Assembly (NCBI GenBank): GCA_934447715.1
Contig: CAKSER010000013.1
Span: 1 to 37,687 of the forward strand
Length of the DNA stretch: 37,687 nt
Direction of reading: 5' to 3'
Source of the DNA: an uncultured Eubacteriales bacterium
GTDB taxonomy: Bacteria; Bacillota; Clostridia; Oscillospirales; CAG-272
In this document: piece after piece, positions 1 to 7,623 of the stretch
How positions within the stretch are numbered: the first letter of the stretch is position 1
Layout of the letters: each line of letters starts with the position of its first letter
Position numbers and translations under genes: made by a program
Notes under the pieces: generated by a model
What the model was told of the DNA's origin: nothing
Seen by the model: the letters and a program-made list of their open reading frames with translations, nothing else
Database searches by the model: none

Positions 1-340
1 TTGCACAGTTGCTTAAAACATCTGCCGACGAAATCTTGAACGCTCTGCCTTCGCCTATCATCTGGACGACAAGGACGCAAACGTCGTTGTTTTTCGCTAT
101 GGATTCTGTCAGACTGTCAAGCTTCTCGCGGTCGATCTGCTGCCCGCTTATTGCATTTTTTATAAATGCGCCGGATGCTTTAATTTCCTTTGTCTTAAAA
201 AAGCTGTAGATGCTGTCAAAGAACGCAACCTGACACAGCCAGAGAAGAAGCATAATTACGCAGACAAAGAGCATCAGCGATATAAAAAGCCTCGATCTTA
301 TTCCGGGCTTTTTTTTGATTTTTGAACCTGTATGCTTCAT
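1..340 (-). CDS. Sensor histidine kinase, N-terminal part (runs off the window)
   Basis: Reading the minus strand from an ATG at 340 gives an open frame to the window edge (113 codons). The protein starts with a basic stretch (MKHTGSKIKKKPGIRSR), then one strongly hydrophobic helix at about residues 18-37, then the beginning of an extracytoplasmic region. No kinase motif lies inside the window, so the identity rests on position: it begins 18 nt after the stop of an OmpR-type response regulator on the same strand, the usual place for the partner kinase. An in-frame TAA lies just upstream of the ATG, so no longer start exists. The ribosome binding site is weak, suggesting translational coupling to the regulator. 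A different membrane protein cannot be excluded from this fragment. Confidence 0.7.
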   Translation of the reverse strand, partial: MKHTGSKIKKKPGIRSRLFISLMLFVCVIMLLLWLCQVAFFDSIYSFFKTKEIKASGAFIKNAISGQQIDREKLDSLTESIAKNNDVCVLVVQMIGEGRAFKISSADVLSNCA

Positions 341-358
341 TGCTTTGTTTTACCGGCT

Positions 359-1054
359 CTAAGCCTCGAACCGATATCCGACTCCTCTTAAAGTGACGAT
401 GAATTTTCTGTATTTCCCAAGGCTCTTGCGCAGCAGCTTGATGTGGGTGTCGAGTGTGCGGTCGTCACCGTAGAAGTCATATCCCCATACGTCGGTGATC
501 AGCTTTTCTCTTGAAAGGGCAATATTCCGGTTTCTTAACAGATAAAAGAGCAGATCGTATTCCTTGGGGGAAAGCTCTGCTTTTACTCCGTCTATGTAGA
601 CAATTCTGCTTGTGAAGTCGGCTGTAAGCCCTTCGATTGTGACAATCTCGTGCCCCTGTTCCTTTTTTTCGGGGGCATCCGGCATTTTACTGCCGGATAC
701 CCTTTTCATAATCGCGTCGACACGCAGCATGAGCTCCTTTGGTGAAAAGGGCTTTACCACATAGTCGTCCGCACCGAATTCAAAGCCGCTTATCTTGTCA
801 TATTCCTCGCCTCTTGCAGACAGCATGAGGATCGGTGTATTGCCGTGCTTCCGGATCTCTCGGCAGGCGGACAATCCGTCCAGTTCCGGCATCATAATGT
901 CCATTATGATAATGTCGAAGCTTTCGCTTCTGCAGATATTGACCGCCTCCATGCCGTCCCCGGCTTCGAAGACCTCGTGTCCTTCAAATTCCGCATATTT
1001 TCTTATCAGCCTGCGAATGTTTTCCTCGTCATCAACGATGAGTATTTTGTACAT
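359..1054 (-). CDS. OmpR/PhoB-family response regulator
   Basis: 231 aa, the normal length for this family. The receiver domain covers residues 1-115, with the acidic pair D8-D9, phospho-acceptor D52 (in IIIMDIMMP), switch S79 and K101 in the VVKPF motif. All catalytic receiver residues are present, so it should be phosphorylated by a kinase. A winged-helix DNA-binding domain covers about 135-231 (ELSPKEYDLLFYLLRN, then DTHIKLLRKSLG and GVGYRF at the end). The start has a plausible binding site (ACGGAGCATAAAATG). It sits 52 nt downstream of an HtrA-type protease and just upstream of a sensor kinase on the same strand. By analogy with CssRS and htrA in Bacillus it may sense envelope stress, but this is inference from context. 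Confidence 0.95.
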   Translation of the reverse strand: MYKILIVDDEENIRRLIRKYAEFEGHEVFEAGDGMEAVNICRSESFDIIIMDIMMPELDGLSACREIRKHGNTPILMLSARGEEYDKISGFEFGADDYVVKPFSPKELMLRVDAIMKRVSGSKMPDAPEKKEQGHEIVTIEGLTADFTSRIVYIDGVKAELSPKEYDLLFYLLRNRNIALSREKLITDVWGYDFYGDDRTLDTHIKLLRKSLGKYRKFIVTLRGVGYRFEA

Positions 1055-1105
1055 TTTATGCTCCGTTTTTAAAATTTTGTGATTTATAAAAACCGAATCC
1101 GGTAA

Positions 1106-2791
1106 TTATTTGTTGCCCTGTGAATTATTGCCCTGTGACTCTGTAAGGGTGTGCTCAAACTCGGTAAGGATGCTGTCGCCGTTTGAATTCTGTCTGTATA
1201 CGCTGATCTTTACAATGTCGCCGACCTTATATTTAAGAAGCAGAGCCTTGATTTCGGAGGAGGAAGAAACCTCGACACCGTCGATTGCGACGATTCTGTC
1301 GCCTGTCTTGAAGTTGTCCGACTCGCTGCTTGCAACATATACGCCAAAGGTTGTGACGTATTTCTGATACTGCCACCATTTGTAAAGATCGTTTGTGCTT
1401 GTGACATCAAAGAGTGTTACGCCGAGTTTTACACGGCCTGTTACATATCCGTTTTCAATCAACTCGGTTGCAACCTCCATACCGTTGACTATCGGGATTG
1501 CAAATCCGATTCCCTCAACAGATGTGCCGGAGGATTTTGCGTTGACAATGCCGATAAGATTGCCGTCCTTGTCGAAAAGGCCGCCGCCGGAGTTTCCGGG
1601 GTTGATTTCGGCATTTGTCTGAAGAAGTGTATACGACTGACCGTCGATAGTGACGATTCTGTCAAGAGCGCTTACGATTCCGTCTGTTACCGATCCGCCG
1701 AGTGTGCCGAGCGGATTTCCGATTGCAACGACATAGTCGCCTACGCCGACCGATGAATAATCGCCGATTGTGGCTGCATCAAGTCCGTCTGTTTTTACCG
1801 AAATGACCGCGATATCGGTTACCGAGTCCATTCCGACCAGCGTTGCCTCAAACTGATCCTGCGCCTTGTTGTTGAGCGTTACGTTTATGTTGGATGCACC
1901 GGATACGACATGTGCGCAGGTGATTATATATGAAATGCCGTTAGAGGAGCTGATTATTACACCGCTTCCTGCACCCTCTGTTACATACTGACCGTAAAAC
2001 GAGCTTGTTGTGATCGTTTCTGTCGATATTGCAACAACCGTCTGACCGGCTACATTGTTTACATGTGCTGCGCTTGTAGTTTCCTTTGTTGTGTCGCTTT
2101 TCGGATCGACGTAGTTAACTACAACATTGCCGCCTGATGATGTGGGGGTAGTGCTGCGGAGGCTGTTTGAAAATTCCGCTGCTGCAAAGCCGATAGCTCC
2201 CGAAAGAAGCAGGCCGAATATCAGCATGACGCATACAAACGCCTTGCTTGCCGGCTTTTTCTGCTTTTGAGCCGGTCTCGGAGGGGGCGGAGTCTGGCGG
2301 TACGGATTTCCGTATCCGGGATTGCCCTGTGAGTAGCCTCCGTTATATGAGCCGGACTGGCTTGCTCTTCCGAAAACGACTGTGTTGTCGTCATGGTTCG
2401 GAAAATGTCCGGGACCGTATGAATATGTGCCGTCGCCCGGCTGATTTCCGATCGGACGGCCTGTCTGCGGATCAAATCTGTACGGAGGTCTTTCACCTTC
2501 GCCCTGCGGAATGCCCTGAGGCCCATTCTGAGGTCCGCTCTGCGGTCGGTTTTGTGCTCCGCTCGGGGCAGTGTTCTGTGTTTCGCTTTCCGAAATGCCG
2601 GATGTACCTTCCTGCGGTACGCTCTGCGCGCTGTCGTCGCCCTGTGTATTATAAGAAGAATTGGGCTCGGCATTCTGTCCTGCATTTTCTGCGGCATTAT
2701 TAAACGAGCTGTTCTGATTTCCTACGCTGCCGGAATTGTTCGACTGCTCATAGTCGAAGTTCCTTTCATTGCCTGAATTGTTGTTATCCAT
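1106..2791 (-). CDS. htrA: Membrane-anchored HtrA/DegP-type serine protease with PDZ domain
   Basis: 561 aa. Residues 1-183 are a long cytoplasmic tail rich in Asn, Gln, Gly, Ser and Pro with no predicted fold. One transmembrane helix follows at about 184-206. The trypsin-like protease domain lies outside, with the triad H294 (TCAHVV), D326 (SVTDIAV) and S401 (NPGNSGGGLF). A single PDZ domain occupies about 455-550 and ends shortly before the C-terminus. HtrA proteases degrade or refold damaged proteins at the outer face of the membrane. The start has a strong site (GGGAGGAAATT). It is the first gene of a probable operon with a response regulator and kinase. The low-complexity tail is longer than the short cytoplasmic segment of Bacillus HtrA. 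Confidence 0.95.
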   Translation of the reverse strand: MDNNNSGNERNFDYEQSNNSGSVGNQNSSFNNAAENAGQNAEPNSSYNTQGDDSAQSVPQEGTSGISESETQNTAPSGAQNRPQSGPQNGPQGIPQGEGERPPYRFDPQTGRPIGNQPGDGTYSYGPGHFPNHDDNTVVFGRASQSGSYNGGYSQGNPGYGNPYRQTPPPPRPAQKQKKPASKAFVCVMLIFGLLLSGAIGFAAAEFSNSLRSTTPTSSGGNVVVNYVDPKSDTTKETTSAAHVNNVAGQTVVAISTETITTSSFYGQYVTEGAGSGVIISSSNGISYIITCAHVVSGASNINVTLNNKAQDQFEATLVGMDSVTDIAVISVKTDGLDAATIGDYSSVGVGDYVVAIGNPLGTLGGSVTDGIVSALDRIVTIDGQSYTLLQTNAEINPGNSGGGLFDKDGNLIGIVNAKSSGTSVEGIGFAIPIVNGMEVATELIENGYVTGRVKLGVTLFDVTSTNDLYKWWQYQKYVTTFGVYVASSESDNFKTGDRIVAIDGVEVSSSSEIKALLLKYKVGDIVKISVYRQNSNGDSILTEFEHTLTESQGNNSQGNK

Positions 2792-2881
2792 AATTTCCTC
2801 CCGAAATGAAATTTTCTTTTTTTGTTGTATTTAGTATAAACACCATTTGTGACGGTTAGATGATGGATTTTCAAAAATTTG

Positions 2882-2910
2882 TTGAAATAATCGGTTTATT
2901 ATGATACAAT
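2882..2910 (+). promoter_or_regulatory. Sigma-A promoter for the downstream SDR gene
   Basis: TTGAAA at 2882-2887 and TACAAT at 2905-2910 are separated by 17 nt. Transcription should begin near 2917, giving a leader of about 75 nt before the ATG at 2993. Confidence 0.7.
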
Positions 2911-2992
2911 TATCTGACATTCGGGTGAAAATCGGCTTTTGAAGCTGTTTTGAGCCGGTTCCAAGTCAGATTGTAAGGAGGCAGGAGAAAGA

Positions 2993-3730
2993 ATGGGCGA
3001 TAATTTTAAGCCGGTTGTTCTTGTTACCGGAGCATCAAAAGGAATAGGAGCGGAAACGGCGCGTCTGTTTTACAAAAAAGGCTATCGCGTTGCCGTAAAC
3101 TATAACACCTCAAAAAATGAGGCGCTTGCTCTTTGCCGTGAGCTCGGAGACGATTCGCTTGCGGTTTGCGCCGATGTTTCGGATACAGCCTCGGTAAAAA
3201 GAATGTTTGACGAGGTTTACTTGCGCTTCGGACGGCTTGACGTGCTTGTCAACAATGCCGGAGTTTCGTCGATCAAGCTTCTTTCGGATACAGACGATGC
3301 CGAGCTTATGCATATTCTTTCTGTCGATCTTGCAGGCACGATGAAATGCAGCAGGGAAGCAATTCCGCTGTTTCTTAAAAACCACTCGGGCGCAATAGTC
3401 AATGTGTCGTCGATGTGGGGAGTTGTCGGGGCATCCTGCGAAACGGTCTATTCCGCAGCCAAAGCAGGCGTGATCGGATTTACAAAGGCGCTTTCAAAGG
3501 AGCTCGGTCCCTCCGGGATTCGAGTCAACTGTGTTGCACCCGGCGTTGTAAATACCGAAATGAACAGCTCGCTCGGGGAAAACAATATAAATGATCTGAA
3601 GGAGCAGACACCGCTTTGCAGAATAGCAGATCCAAAGGAGATTGCGGAGGTTATCCTCTTTCTTGCGTCGGATAAGGCATCGTTTGTGACCGGTCAGACC
3701 GTGACGGCTGACGGAGGATTTTCTTTATAA
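2993..3730 (+). CDS. SDR-family 3-oxoacyl-ACP reductase-like protein (FabG/YmfI type)
   Basis: 245 aa, a complete classical short-chain dehydrogenase. The NADP site TGASKGIG is at 12-19, NNAG at 87-90, and the catalytic residues are S140, Y153 and K157 (YSAAK). The usual Asn of the SDR tetrad (VNL.G) reads VDLAG, with Asp at 112. The SSMWGVVGASCE segment before Tyr153 and TPLCRI near the end recall, from memory, the YmfI group, annotated as EF-P 5-aminopentanone reductase, more than fatty-acid FabG. No fab genes lie nearby, which fits. The site GGAG and AGGAG precede the ATG. The gene has its own promoter and is convergent with hom. Confidence 0.85.
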   Translation: MGDNFKPVVLVTGASKGIGAETARLFYKKGYRVAVNYNTSKNEALALCRELGDDSLAVCADVSDTASVKRMFDEVYLRFGRLDVLVNNAGVSSIKLLSDTDDAELMHILSVDLAGTMKCSREAIPLFLKNHSGAIVNVSSMWGVVGASCETVYSAAKAGVIGFTKALSKELGPSGIRVNCVAPGVVNTEMNSSLGENNINDLKEQTPLCRIADPKEIAEVILFLASDKASFVTGQTVTADGGFSL

Positions 3731-3807
3731 AGAACGCAAATACCTGCAATATCCGTCGCCGGCGATGTGCAGCGTTAAAACGTTAAAAATAGAAAAAAAG
3801 ATAAACA

Positions 3808-3835
3808 AAGGGATATCGGATCTCCGATATCCCTT
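3808..3835. terminator. Bidirectional intrinsic terminator between the SDR gene and hom
   Basis: A 12-bp perfect stem (AAGGGATATCGG pairing with CCGATATCCCTT) has a 4-nt loop. The minus-strand transcript continues into a T-rich run, so it is strongest for hom; on the plus strand the tail is weaker (GTTGTTT). Confidence 0.85.
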
Positions 3836-3853
3836 GTTGTTTAATGCAAATAA

Positions 3854-4858
3854 TCAGTCAACAAGCATATCGGGAGCCGTTTCCCAAAGCTGCTGAAGCG
3901 GCTGACGGTCGCCGAAGTGTGCAATGTCGATAACGTCCGAAAGGACTGCGGAGGCGGTAGGAAGACTGCCTGCGCCCTTGCCGTAGAACATGATGTCTCC
4001 CGAGATGCGTCCCTTTACAAGAATGCCATTGAAAACGTCCGAAATTCCGTAAAGCGGATTTGTGTTCGGAACAACCGTCGGTTCTACCGACATGCGAAGT
4101 CCCTTTTCGGTCATCTCCGCCTTTGCAATCAGCTTGACTGCGCAGCCGGTTGCCTCGGCATTTTTGATGTCATCGAGAGTTACGTTTCTTATTCCGACGG
4201 TTTTTACCTTTTCGAACGGAACAAGCTTTCCGAAGGCTACTGCGGCGAGGATGCATATCTTTCTGCAGGAATCAAAACCGTCAACATCCGCAGACGGATC
4301 AGCCTCTGCATATCCGAGCTTCTGAGCCTCCTTAAGCGCCTCCTCGTAGGAGATTCCGGCGTCCTTCATTCTTGTTAAGATATAGTTTGTCGTTCCGTTT
4401 AAAATTCCGTCAATTTCGTATATGTCTGTCGTTGTAAGCGAATCGGTCATCGGTCTTATAATCGGGATTCCTCCTCCGACGCTTGCCTCAAAGAGGTAAC
4501 GGCAACCCTTGTCTCTTGCGATTTTAAGAAGCTCCGGTCCGAATTCTGCAACAACTGCTTTGTTTGAGGTTACAACATTCTTTCCTGCTGCAAGAGCCGC
4601 TTTTGAAAAGTCGTATGCAGGATGTGTACCGCCGAGCATTTCGACTACAATCGAAACCTCCGGATCACAAAGAATGGTGTCGATGCTTTTTACAACCCTG
4701 TTTCCGAGCGGATGGTCGGGGAAGTCACGAAGATCGAGAATGTATTTTATATTGAGCTCAAGGCCGGTGCGTGCCTTGATTTCGGCGCTGTTTTTCATTA
4801 TGATTTCGGCAACTCCTCCGCCTACTGTGCCGAATCCGAGCAATGCAATATTTGTCAT
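3854..4858 (-). CDS. hom: Homoserine dehydrogenase, short form without ACT domain
   Basis: 334 aa. The enzyme reduces aspartate semialdehyde to homoserine with NAD(P)H, the branch point to threonine and methionine. The nucleotide-binding motif GFGTVGGGV is at 8-16, SNKAVVAE around K100, GILNGTTNYI at 151-160, and YAEADPSADVDGFD at 183-196 in the catalytic domain. The protein ends where a C-terminal ACT domain would begin in the roughly 430-aa Bacillus-type enzyme, so feedback control by threonine through that domain is not expected. No thrB, thrC or lysC lies nearby; it appears monocistronic, with the shared terminator at its 3' end. A site AAAGGG lies 5' of the ATG. Confidence 0.95.
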   Translation of the reverse strand: MTNIALLGFGTVGGGVAEIIMKNSAEIKARTGLELNIKYILDLRDFPDHPLGNRVVKSIDTILCDPEVSIVVEMLGGTHPAYDFSKAALAAGKNVVTSNKAVVAEFGPELLKIARDKGCRYLFEASVGGGIPIIRPMTDSLTTTDIYEIDGILNGTTNYILTRMKDAGISYEEALKEAQKLGYAEADPSADVDGFDSCRKICILAAVAFGKLVPFEKVKTVGIRNVTLDDIKNAEATGCAVKLIAKAEMTEKGLRMSVEPTVVPNTNPLYGISDVFNGILVKGRISGDIMFYGKGAGSLPTASAVLSDVIDIAHFGDRQPLQQLWETAPDMLVD

Positions 4859-5038
4859 ATGCAGCTTACCCTTTCTGTCTCTTTTGTTTTTTACAATTTA
4901 CTGTACTACTATAGCAAATTTATGTGAATATATTGTTAACATAAGGCGGTTTTTGAACATTATTTTCCGATATATAAGCCGATACGGAAATATTATAGAA
5001 AATAAATAGAAAATATAGGAGCTAAATTAAAAAAACGC

Positions 5039-5068
5039 TTGACAATATATAATTTAAGATGCTATAAT
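5039..5068 (+). promoter_or_regulatory. Sigma-A promoter for rplU-prp-rpmA
   Basis: TTGACA at 5039-5044 and TATAAT at 5063-5068 with an 18-nt spacer. Predicted start of transcription is near 5075, directly in front of the L21 leader structure. Confidence 0.85.
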
Positions 5069-5074
5069 GTAAAT

Positions 5075-5172
5075 TGCCGCATGACTATGGGTTTTTTAAG
5101 TATGCCGAAAAGCATACACCTATACCAGCGAGTTCAAAGATTCGCAGAGCAGATTGGCTGCGAATCATAGGA
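5075..5172 (+). promoter_or_regulatory. Ribosomal protein L21 leader (structured 5' UTR)
   Basis: About 100 nt between promoter and rplU fold into an outer helix (CTATG at 5085-5089 with CATAG at 5166-5170) enclosing two hairpins: GTATGC/GCATAC with loop CGAAAA (5100-5117), and a 9-bp stem GATTCGCAG/CTGCGAATC (5139-5166). The single-stranded link contains ACCTATACCAGCGAG. Position and shape match the L21 leader family of Firmicutes, thought to mediate autogenous control of the rplU operon. The match is from memory; a covariance-model search was not run. Confidence 0.75.
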
Positions 5173-5188
5173 AAGTGAGGTGCTTTTC

Positions 5189-5500
5189 GTGTTTGCTGTA
5201 ATCGAAACAGGCGGAAAACAGTACAAGGTTGGCGAAGGTGACGTTATTTTCGTTGAGAAGCTCGACGTTAATGAAGGCGAAACCGTTACGTTTGACAAGG
5301 TACTTGCTCTTTCGCTCAACGATTCCTTCAAGGTCGGCGCTCCTACAGTAGAGGGTGCTACCGTAACTGCCAATGTCGTAAAGAACGGCAAGGCAAAGAA
5401 GATCTATGTTATGAAGTACAAGGCTAAAAAGAATGAAAAGAAGAAGATCGGTCACAGACAGCCGTATTCTAAGGTTCAGATCGTTTCAATCAACGGTTGA
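5189..5500 (+). CDS. rplU: 50S ribosomal protein L21
   Basis: 103 aa counted from the GTG at 5189. The N-terminus MFAVIETGGKQYKVGEGD matches the family start, so the upstream GTG at 5180 is rejected: it lies inside the Shine-Dalgarno sequence AGTGAGGTG (5174-5182). The C-terminal part is basic (KKNEKKKIGHRQPYSKVQI), as expected for 23S rRNA binding. L21 is a component of the large subunit. It is the first gene of the conserved rplU-prp-rpmA operon and is preceded by a structured leader that probably responds to free L21. Confidence 0.97.
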   Translation: MFAVIETGGKQYKVGEGDVIFVEKLDVNEGETVTFDKVLALSLNDSFKVGAPTVEGATVTANVVKNGKAKKIYVMKYKAKKNEKKKIGHRQPYSKVQIVSING

Positions 5501-5522
5501 GCCCGTGTTTTAACGGATTGCT

Positions 5523-5873
5523 ATGATTAAGATTACTTTTCTGAAAAGAGACGGTGTGTACTACGGCTTTCGCGAGGAGGGACATGCGGGATACGACGAA
5601 TCCGGAAAGGATATTGTCTGCGCTGCTGTCTCCGCAATGACGATGCTTGTGGTAAATGCCATCGAGGTCTCGTATGCATCGGATGTTACGTATAACATCG
5701 ATGACGCTACTGCCGATATCGAGGTTCTTGCGCTCGGCGCACTTCCGGAAACCGGCGAGGATGAATATAAGCAGTTTGCAATTGCTGGACTGATTCAGTC
5801 ATATTATCTTCAGCTTATGGACATGACGGAGGATTATTACGAATATCTCGAGGTAAATGAGATCGAACAATAA
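5523..5873 (+). CDS. prp: Ribosomal-processing cysteine protease Prp
   Basis: 116 aa, between the genes for L21 and L27, the invariant location of this family in Firmicutes. The catalytic His and Cys are visible as H21 (EEGHAGYD) and C33 (DIVCAAVSA), with the typical 12-residue spacing. Prp removes the short N-terminal extension of L27, which must be cleaved for a functional ribosome. The L27 precursor 50 nt downstream carries the extension and cleavage motif, so enzyme and substrate are in one transcript. The C-terminus is acidic. It begins 22 nt after the rplU stop. Confidence 0.93.
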   Translation: MIKITFLKRDGVYYGFREEGHAGYDESGKDIVCAAVSAMTMLVVNAIEVSYASDVTYNIDDATADIEVLALGALPETGEDEYKQFAIAGLIQSYYLQLMDMTEDYYEYLEVNEIEQ

Positions 5874-5922
5874 GCCTGCTTCTTAAACGGAGCTTTTATT
5901 TTGAGGAATGGAGGAACAAAAC

Positions 5923-6204
5923 ATGTTAAGACTCGGTTTGCAGTTTTTTGCACACAAAAAGGGAGTTGGATCTACAAAGAACGGCCGCGACAGCGAATCC
6001 AAGAGACTTGGAGTAAAGAAGGCCGACGGTCAGAGCGTGCTTGCAGGCAATATCATTGTCAGACAGCGCGGAACTCATATCCATCCGGGAAATAACGTAG
6101 GACGCGGCACAGACGATACTCTGTTTGCTCTTATAAGCGGCAAGGTTAAGTTTGAGCATATCCCCGGCGGCAGAAAGGCTGTCAGCGTTTATCCTGCTGA
6201 ATAA
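5923..6204 (+). CDS. rpmA: 50S ribosomal protein L27 precursor
   Basis: 93 aa from the ATG at 5923. This start is preferred over the ATG at 5908 because GGAGG at 5910-5914 lies 8 nt upstream of it and the family starts MLR.xLQFF. The first nine residues (MLRLGLQFF) are the Firmicutes extension, cut by Prp before AHKKGVGSTKNGRDS, the segment that reaches towards the peptidyl transferase centre. The core GTHIHPGNNVGRGTDDTLFA is standard. It is the last gene of the operon and is followed by a terminator. Confidence 0.97.
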   Translation: MLRLGLQFFAHKKGVGSTKNGRDSESKRLGVKKADGQSVLAGNIIVRQRGTHIHPGNNVGRGTDDTLFALISGKVKFEHIPGGRKAVSVYPAE

Positions 6205-6223
6205 ATCAGACTTGATTGTATGT

Positions 6224-6259
6224 AAAAAGTGGGCTGTTGCAGATGCAACAGCCCTTTTT
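6224..6259. terminator. Intrinsic terminator of rplU-prp-rpmA, probably bidirectional
   Basis: GGGCTGTTGC (6231-6240) pairs with GCAACAGCCC (6245-6254) across the loop AGAT, followed by five T. A run of A before the stem gives the minus strand a T tail too, so it can also end asnA transcripts. Confidence 0.9.
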
Positions 6260-6324
6260 CTATGCTTTTTTCCTGATTTTCATTAATTTGTATTGAAGCT
6301 TGCAGCAAAAATGCTCCCGAAAAA

Positions 6325-7332
6325 TTACAGAAGCTTGATTCCTGCGCTCTCAAATACCTTATAGGTCTCGCTGTCCCAGATCGACGACTGAACCTCTCCG
6401 ATGTGTGCCTTGCGCAAAAAGAACATGCACATTCTGGACTGACCGATTCCGCCTCCGATAGTGTAGGGAAGCTCGCAATTAAGAAGAGACTTCTGGAAGG
6501 GAAGCTCTGCACGCTCCGGGCAGCCTCTTTCGTTTAACTGCTTTAAAAGCGCGTTTTCATCAACCCTGATGCCCATTGACGAAAGCTCGAGTGCAATGTC
6601 GAGAACCGGGTAGTAGACGATAATATCTCCGTTGAGCGACCAGTCGTCGTAGTCCGGAGCGCGTCCGTCGTGAATCTTTCCGGAGCGCAGAACACCGCCG
6701 ATTCCGATAATAAAGACCGCGCCGTATTCCTTTGCCGCCATGTATTCTCTCTGCTTCGGAGAAAGCTCGGGATATCTGTCCTCAAGCTCCTGGGATGTAA
6801 CGAAATGGATTTCCTCCGGCAAAATCTGTGTGATAATGTCCGGATATTCGTTTGAAAGATATGTTTCGGTGTGCTTGAGCGAGCGGTAGATTCTTATTAC
6901 ATGCTTTTTTAATGTATCAAGGTTCCGCTCTTCCTTTGAGATGATTTTTTCCCAGTCCCACTGATCGACAAAGACAGAGTGGATGTTGTCGATATCCTCG
7001 TCGCGTCTGATTGCATTCATGTCGGTATAAAGCCCCTCTCCGACCTTAAAGCCGTAGCTCGACAGGGCATATCTTTTCCACTTTGCAAGAGAGTGGACAA
7101 TTTCGGTGTCGTCGCAGAGATTTTTTATATCAAATCCGACCGGTCTTTCAACTCCGTTTAATGTGTCGTTGAGCCCGGTGTTCTTTCTAACGAAAAGAGG
7201 TGCAGATACTCTTGTCAGATTGAGCTGAATCGCAAGATCTCTTTCGAAAAAGTCCTTGACCTTTTTTATTGCGATCTGAGTATATCTGAGATTGAGGAGC
7301 GGCAAGTAGCCCTCGGGAAGTGTTACCGACAT
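6325..7332 (-). CDS. asnA: Aspartate-ammonia ligase (ammonia-dependent asparagine synthetase)
   Basis: 335 aa from the ATG at 7332, chosen because AGGAGG (7345-7340) lies 7 nt upstream; a longer in-frame start at 7362 would read through that site. AsnA makes asparagine from aspartate, ammonia and ATP with a class II tRNA-synthetase-like fold. Visible family motifs are LNLTRVSAPLFV near residue 40, NGVERPVGFDI, the DQWDWEKII segment, and GGGIGQSRMCMFFL near the C-terminus. It appears monocistronic with its own promoter. A glutamine-dependent asnB is also in the window, so the cell can make asparagine from either nitrogen donor. Confidence 0.96.
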   Translation of the reverse strand: MSVTLPEGYLPLLNLRYTQIAIKKVKDFFERDLAIQLNLTRVSAPLFVRKNTGLNDTLNGVERPVGFDIKNLCDDTEIVHSLAKWKRYALSSYGFKVGEGLYTDMNAIRRDEDIDNIHSVFVDQWDWEKIISKEERNLDTLKKHVIRIYRSLKHTETYLSNEYPDIITQILPEEIHFVTSQELEDRYPELSPKQREYMAAKEYGAVFIIGIGGVLRSGKIHDGRAPDYDDWSLNGDIIVYYPVLDIALELSSMGIRVDENALLKQLNERGCPERAELPFQKSLLNCELPYTIGGGIGQSRMCMFFLRKAHIGEVQSSIWDSETYKVFESAGIKLL

Positions 7333-7372
7333 TGATTTTCCTCCTAAAAAATTAAAAAACAAATTTATAGAT

Positions 7373-7401
7373 AGATTACACTAATACGGTAAATTTATCA
7401 A
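7373..7401 (-). promoter_or_regulatory. Candidate promoter for asnA
   Basis: On the minus strand TTGATA (7401-7396) and TAATCT (7378-7373) are 17 nt apart, about 40 nt upstream of the start codon. The -10 element is imperfect. Confidence 0.5.
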
Positions 7402-7453
7402 GATGTGAATGTTAAAAAACTATTAATAAAATTAATGGTTAATATGAAACAAA

Positions 7454-7510
7454 TTGTATTTATAATAAATGGTGTATAATTTTATTCCTGCGTTCTAAGC
7501 CGGAACGCAG
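7454..7510 (+). promoter_or_regulatory. Candidate promoter and 5' hairpin for the lipid kinase gene
   Basis: TATAAT at 7475-7480 has a poor -35 (TTGTAT at 7454-7459, spacer only 15 nt). Immediately downstream, at the likely 5' end of the transcript, CTGCGTTC (7488-7495) and GAACGCAG (7503-7510) form an 8-bp stem with a 7-nt loop. There is no T tail, so it is not a terminator. The remaining leader up to 7623 is AT-rich and holds short repeats of TTATAATTAAA. Confidence 0.4.
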
Positions 7511-7623
7511 AGATTTGTAATTTAATAACTGAAGTTTATAATCAATTTATAATTAAAGCTTATAATTAAAAGATAATTAAGACAGCAAATAAGTATTCCG
7601 AAGAAAGCAGAAGGTGTGAAGGC

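Noticed and set aside
9..209. Open frame of 66 codons on the plus strand
   Set aside because: It is the shadow of the sensor kinase frame on the minus strand and lacks a ribosome binding site.
2221..2703. Long open frames on both strands inside the htrA gene (up to 158 codons)
   Set aside because: They arise from the Gln/Asn/Pro-rich repetitive codons of the htrA tail and encode Arg-rich or Cys-rich low-complexity peptides without motifs.
5180..5188. GTG at 5180 as start of rplU
   Set aside because: It is part of the Shine-Dalgarno sequence, and the conserved L21 N-terminus begins at the GTG at 5189.
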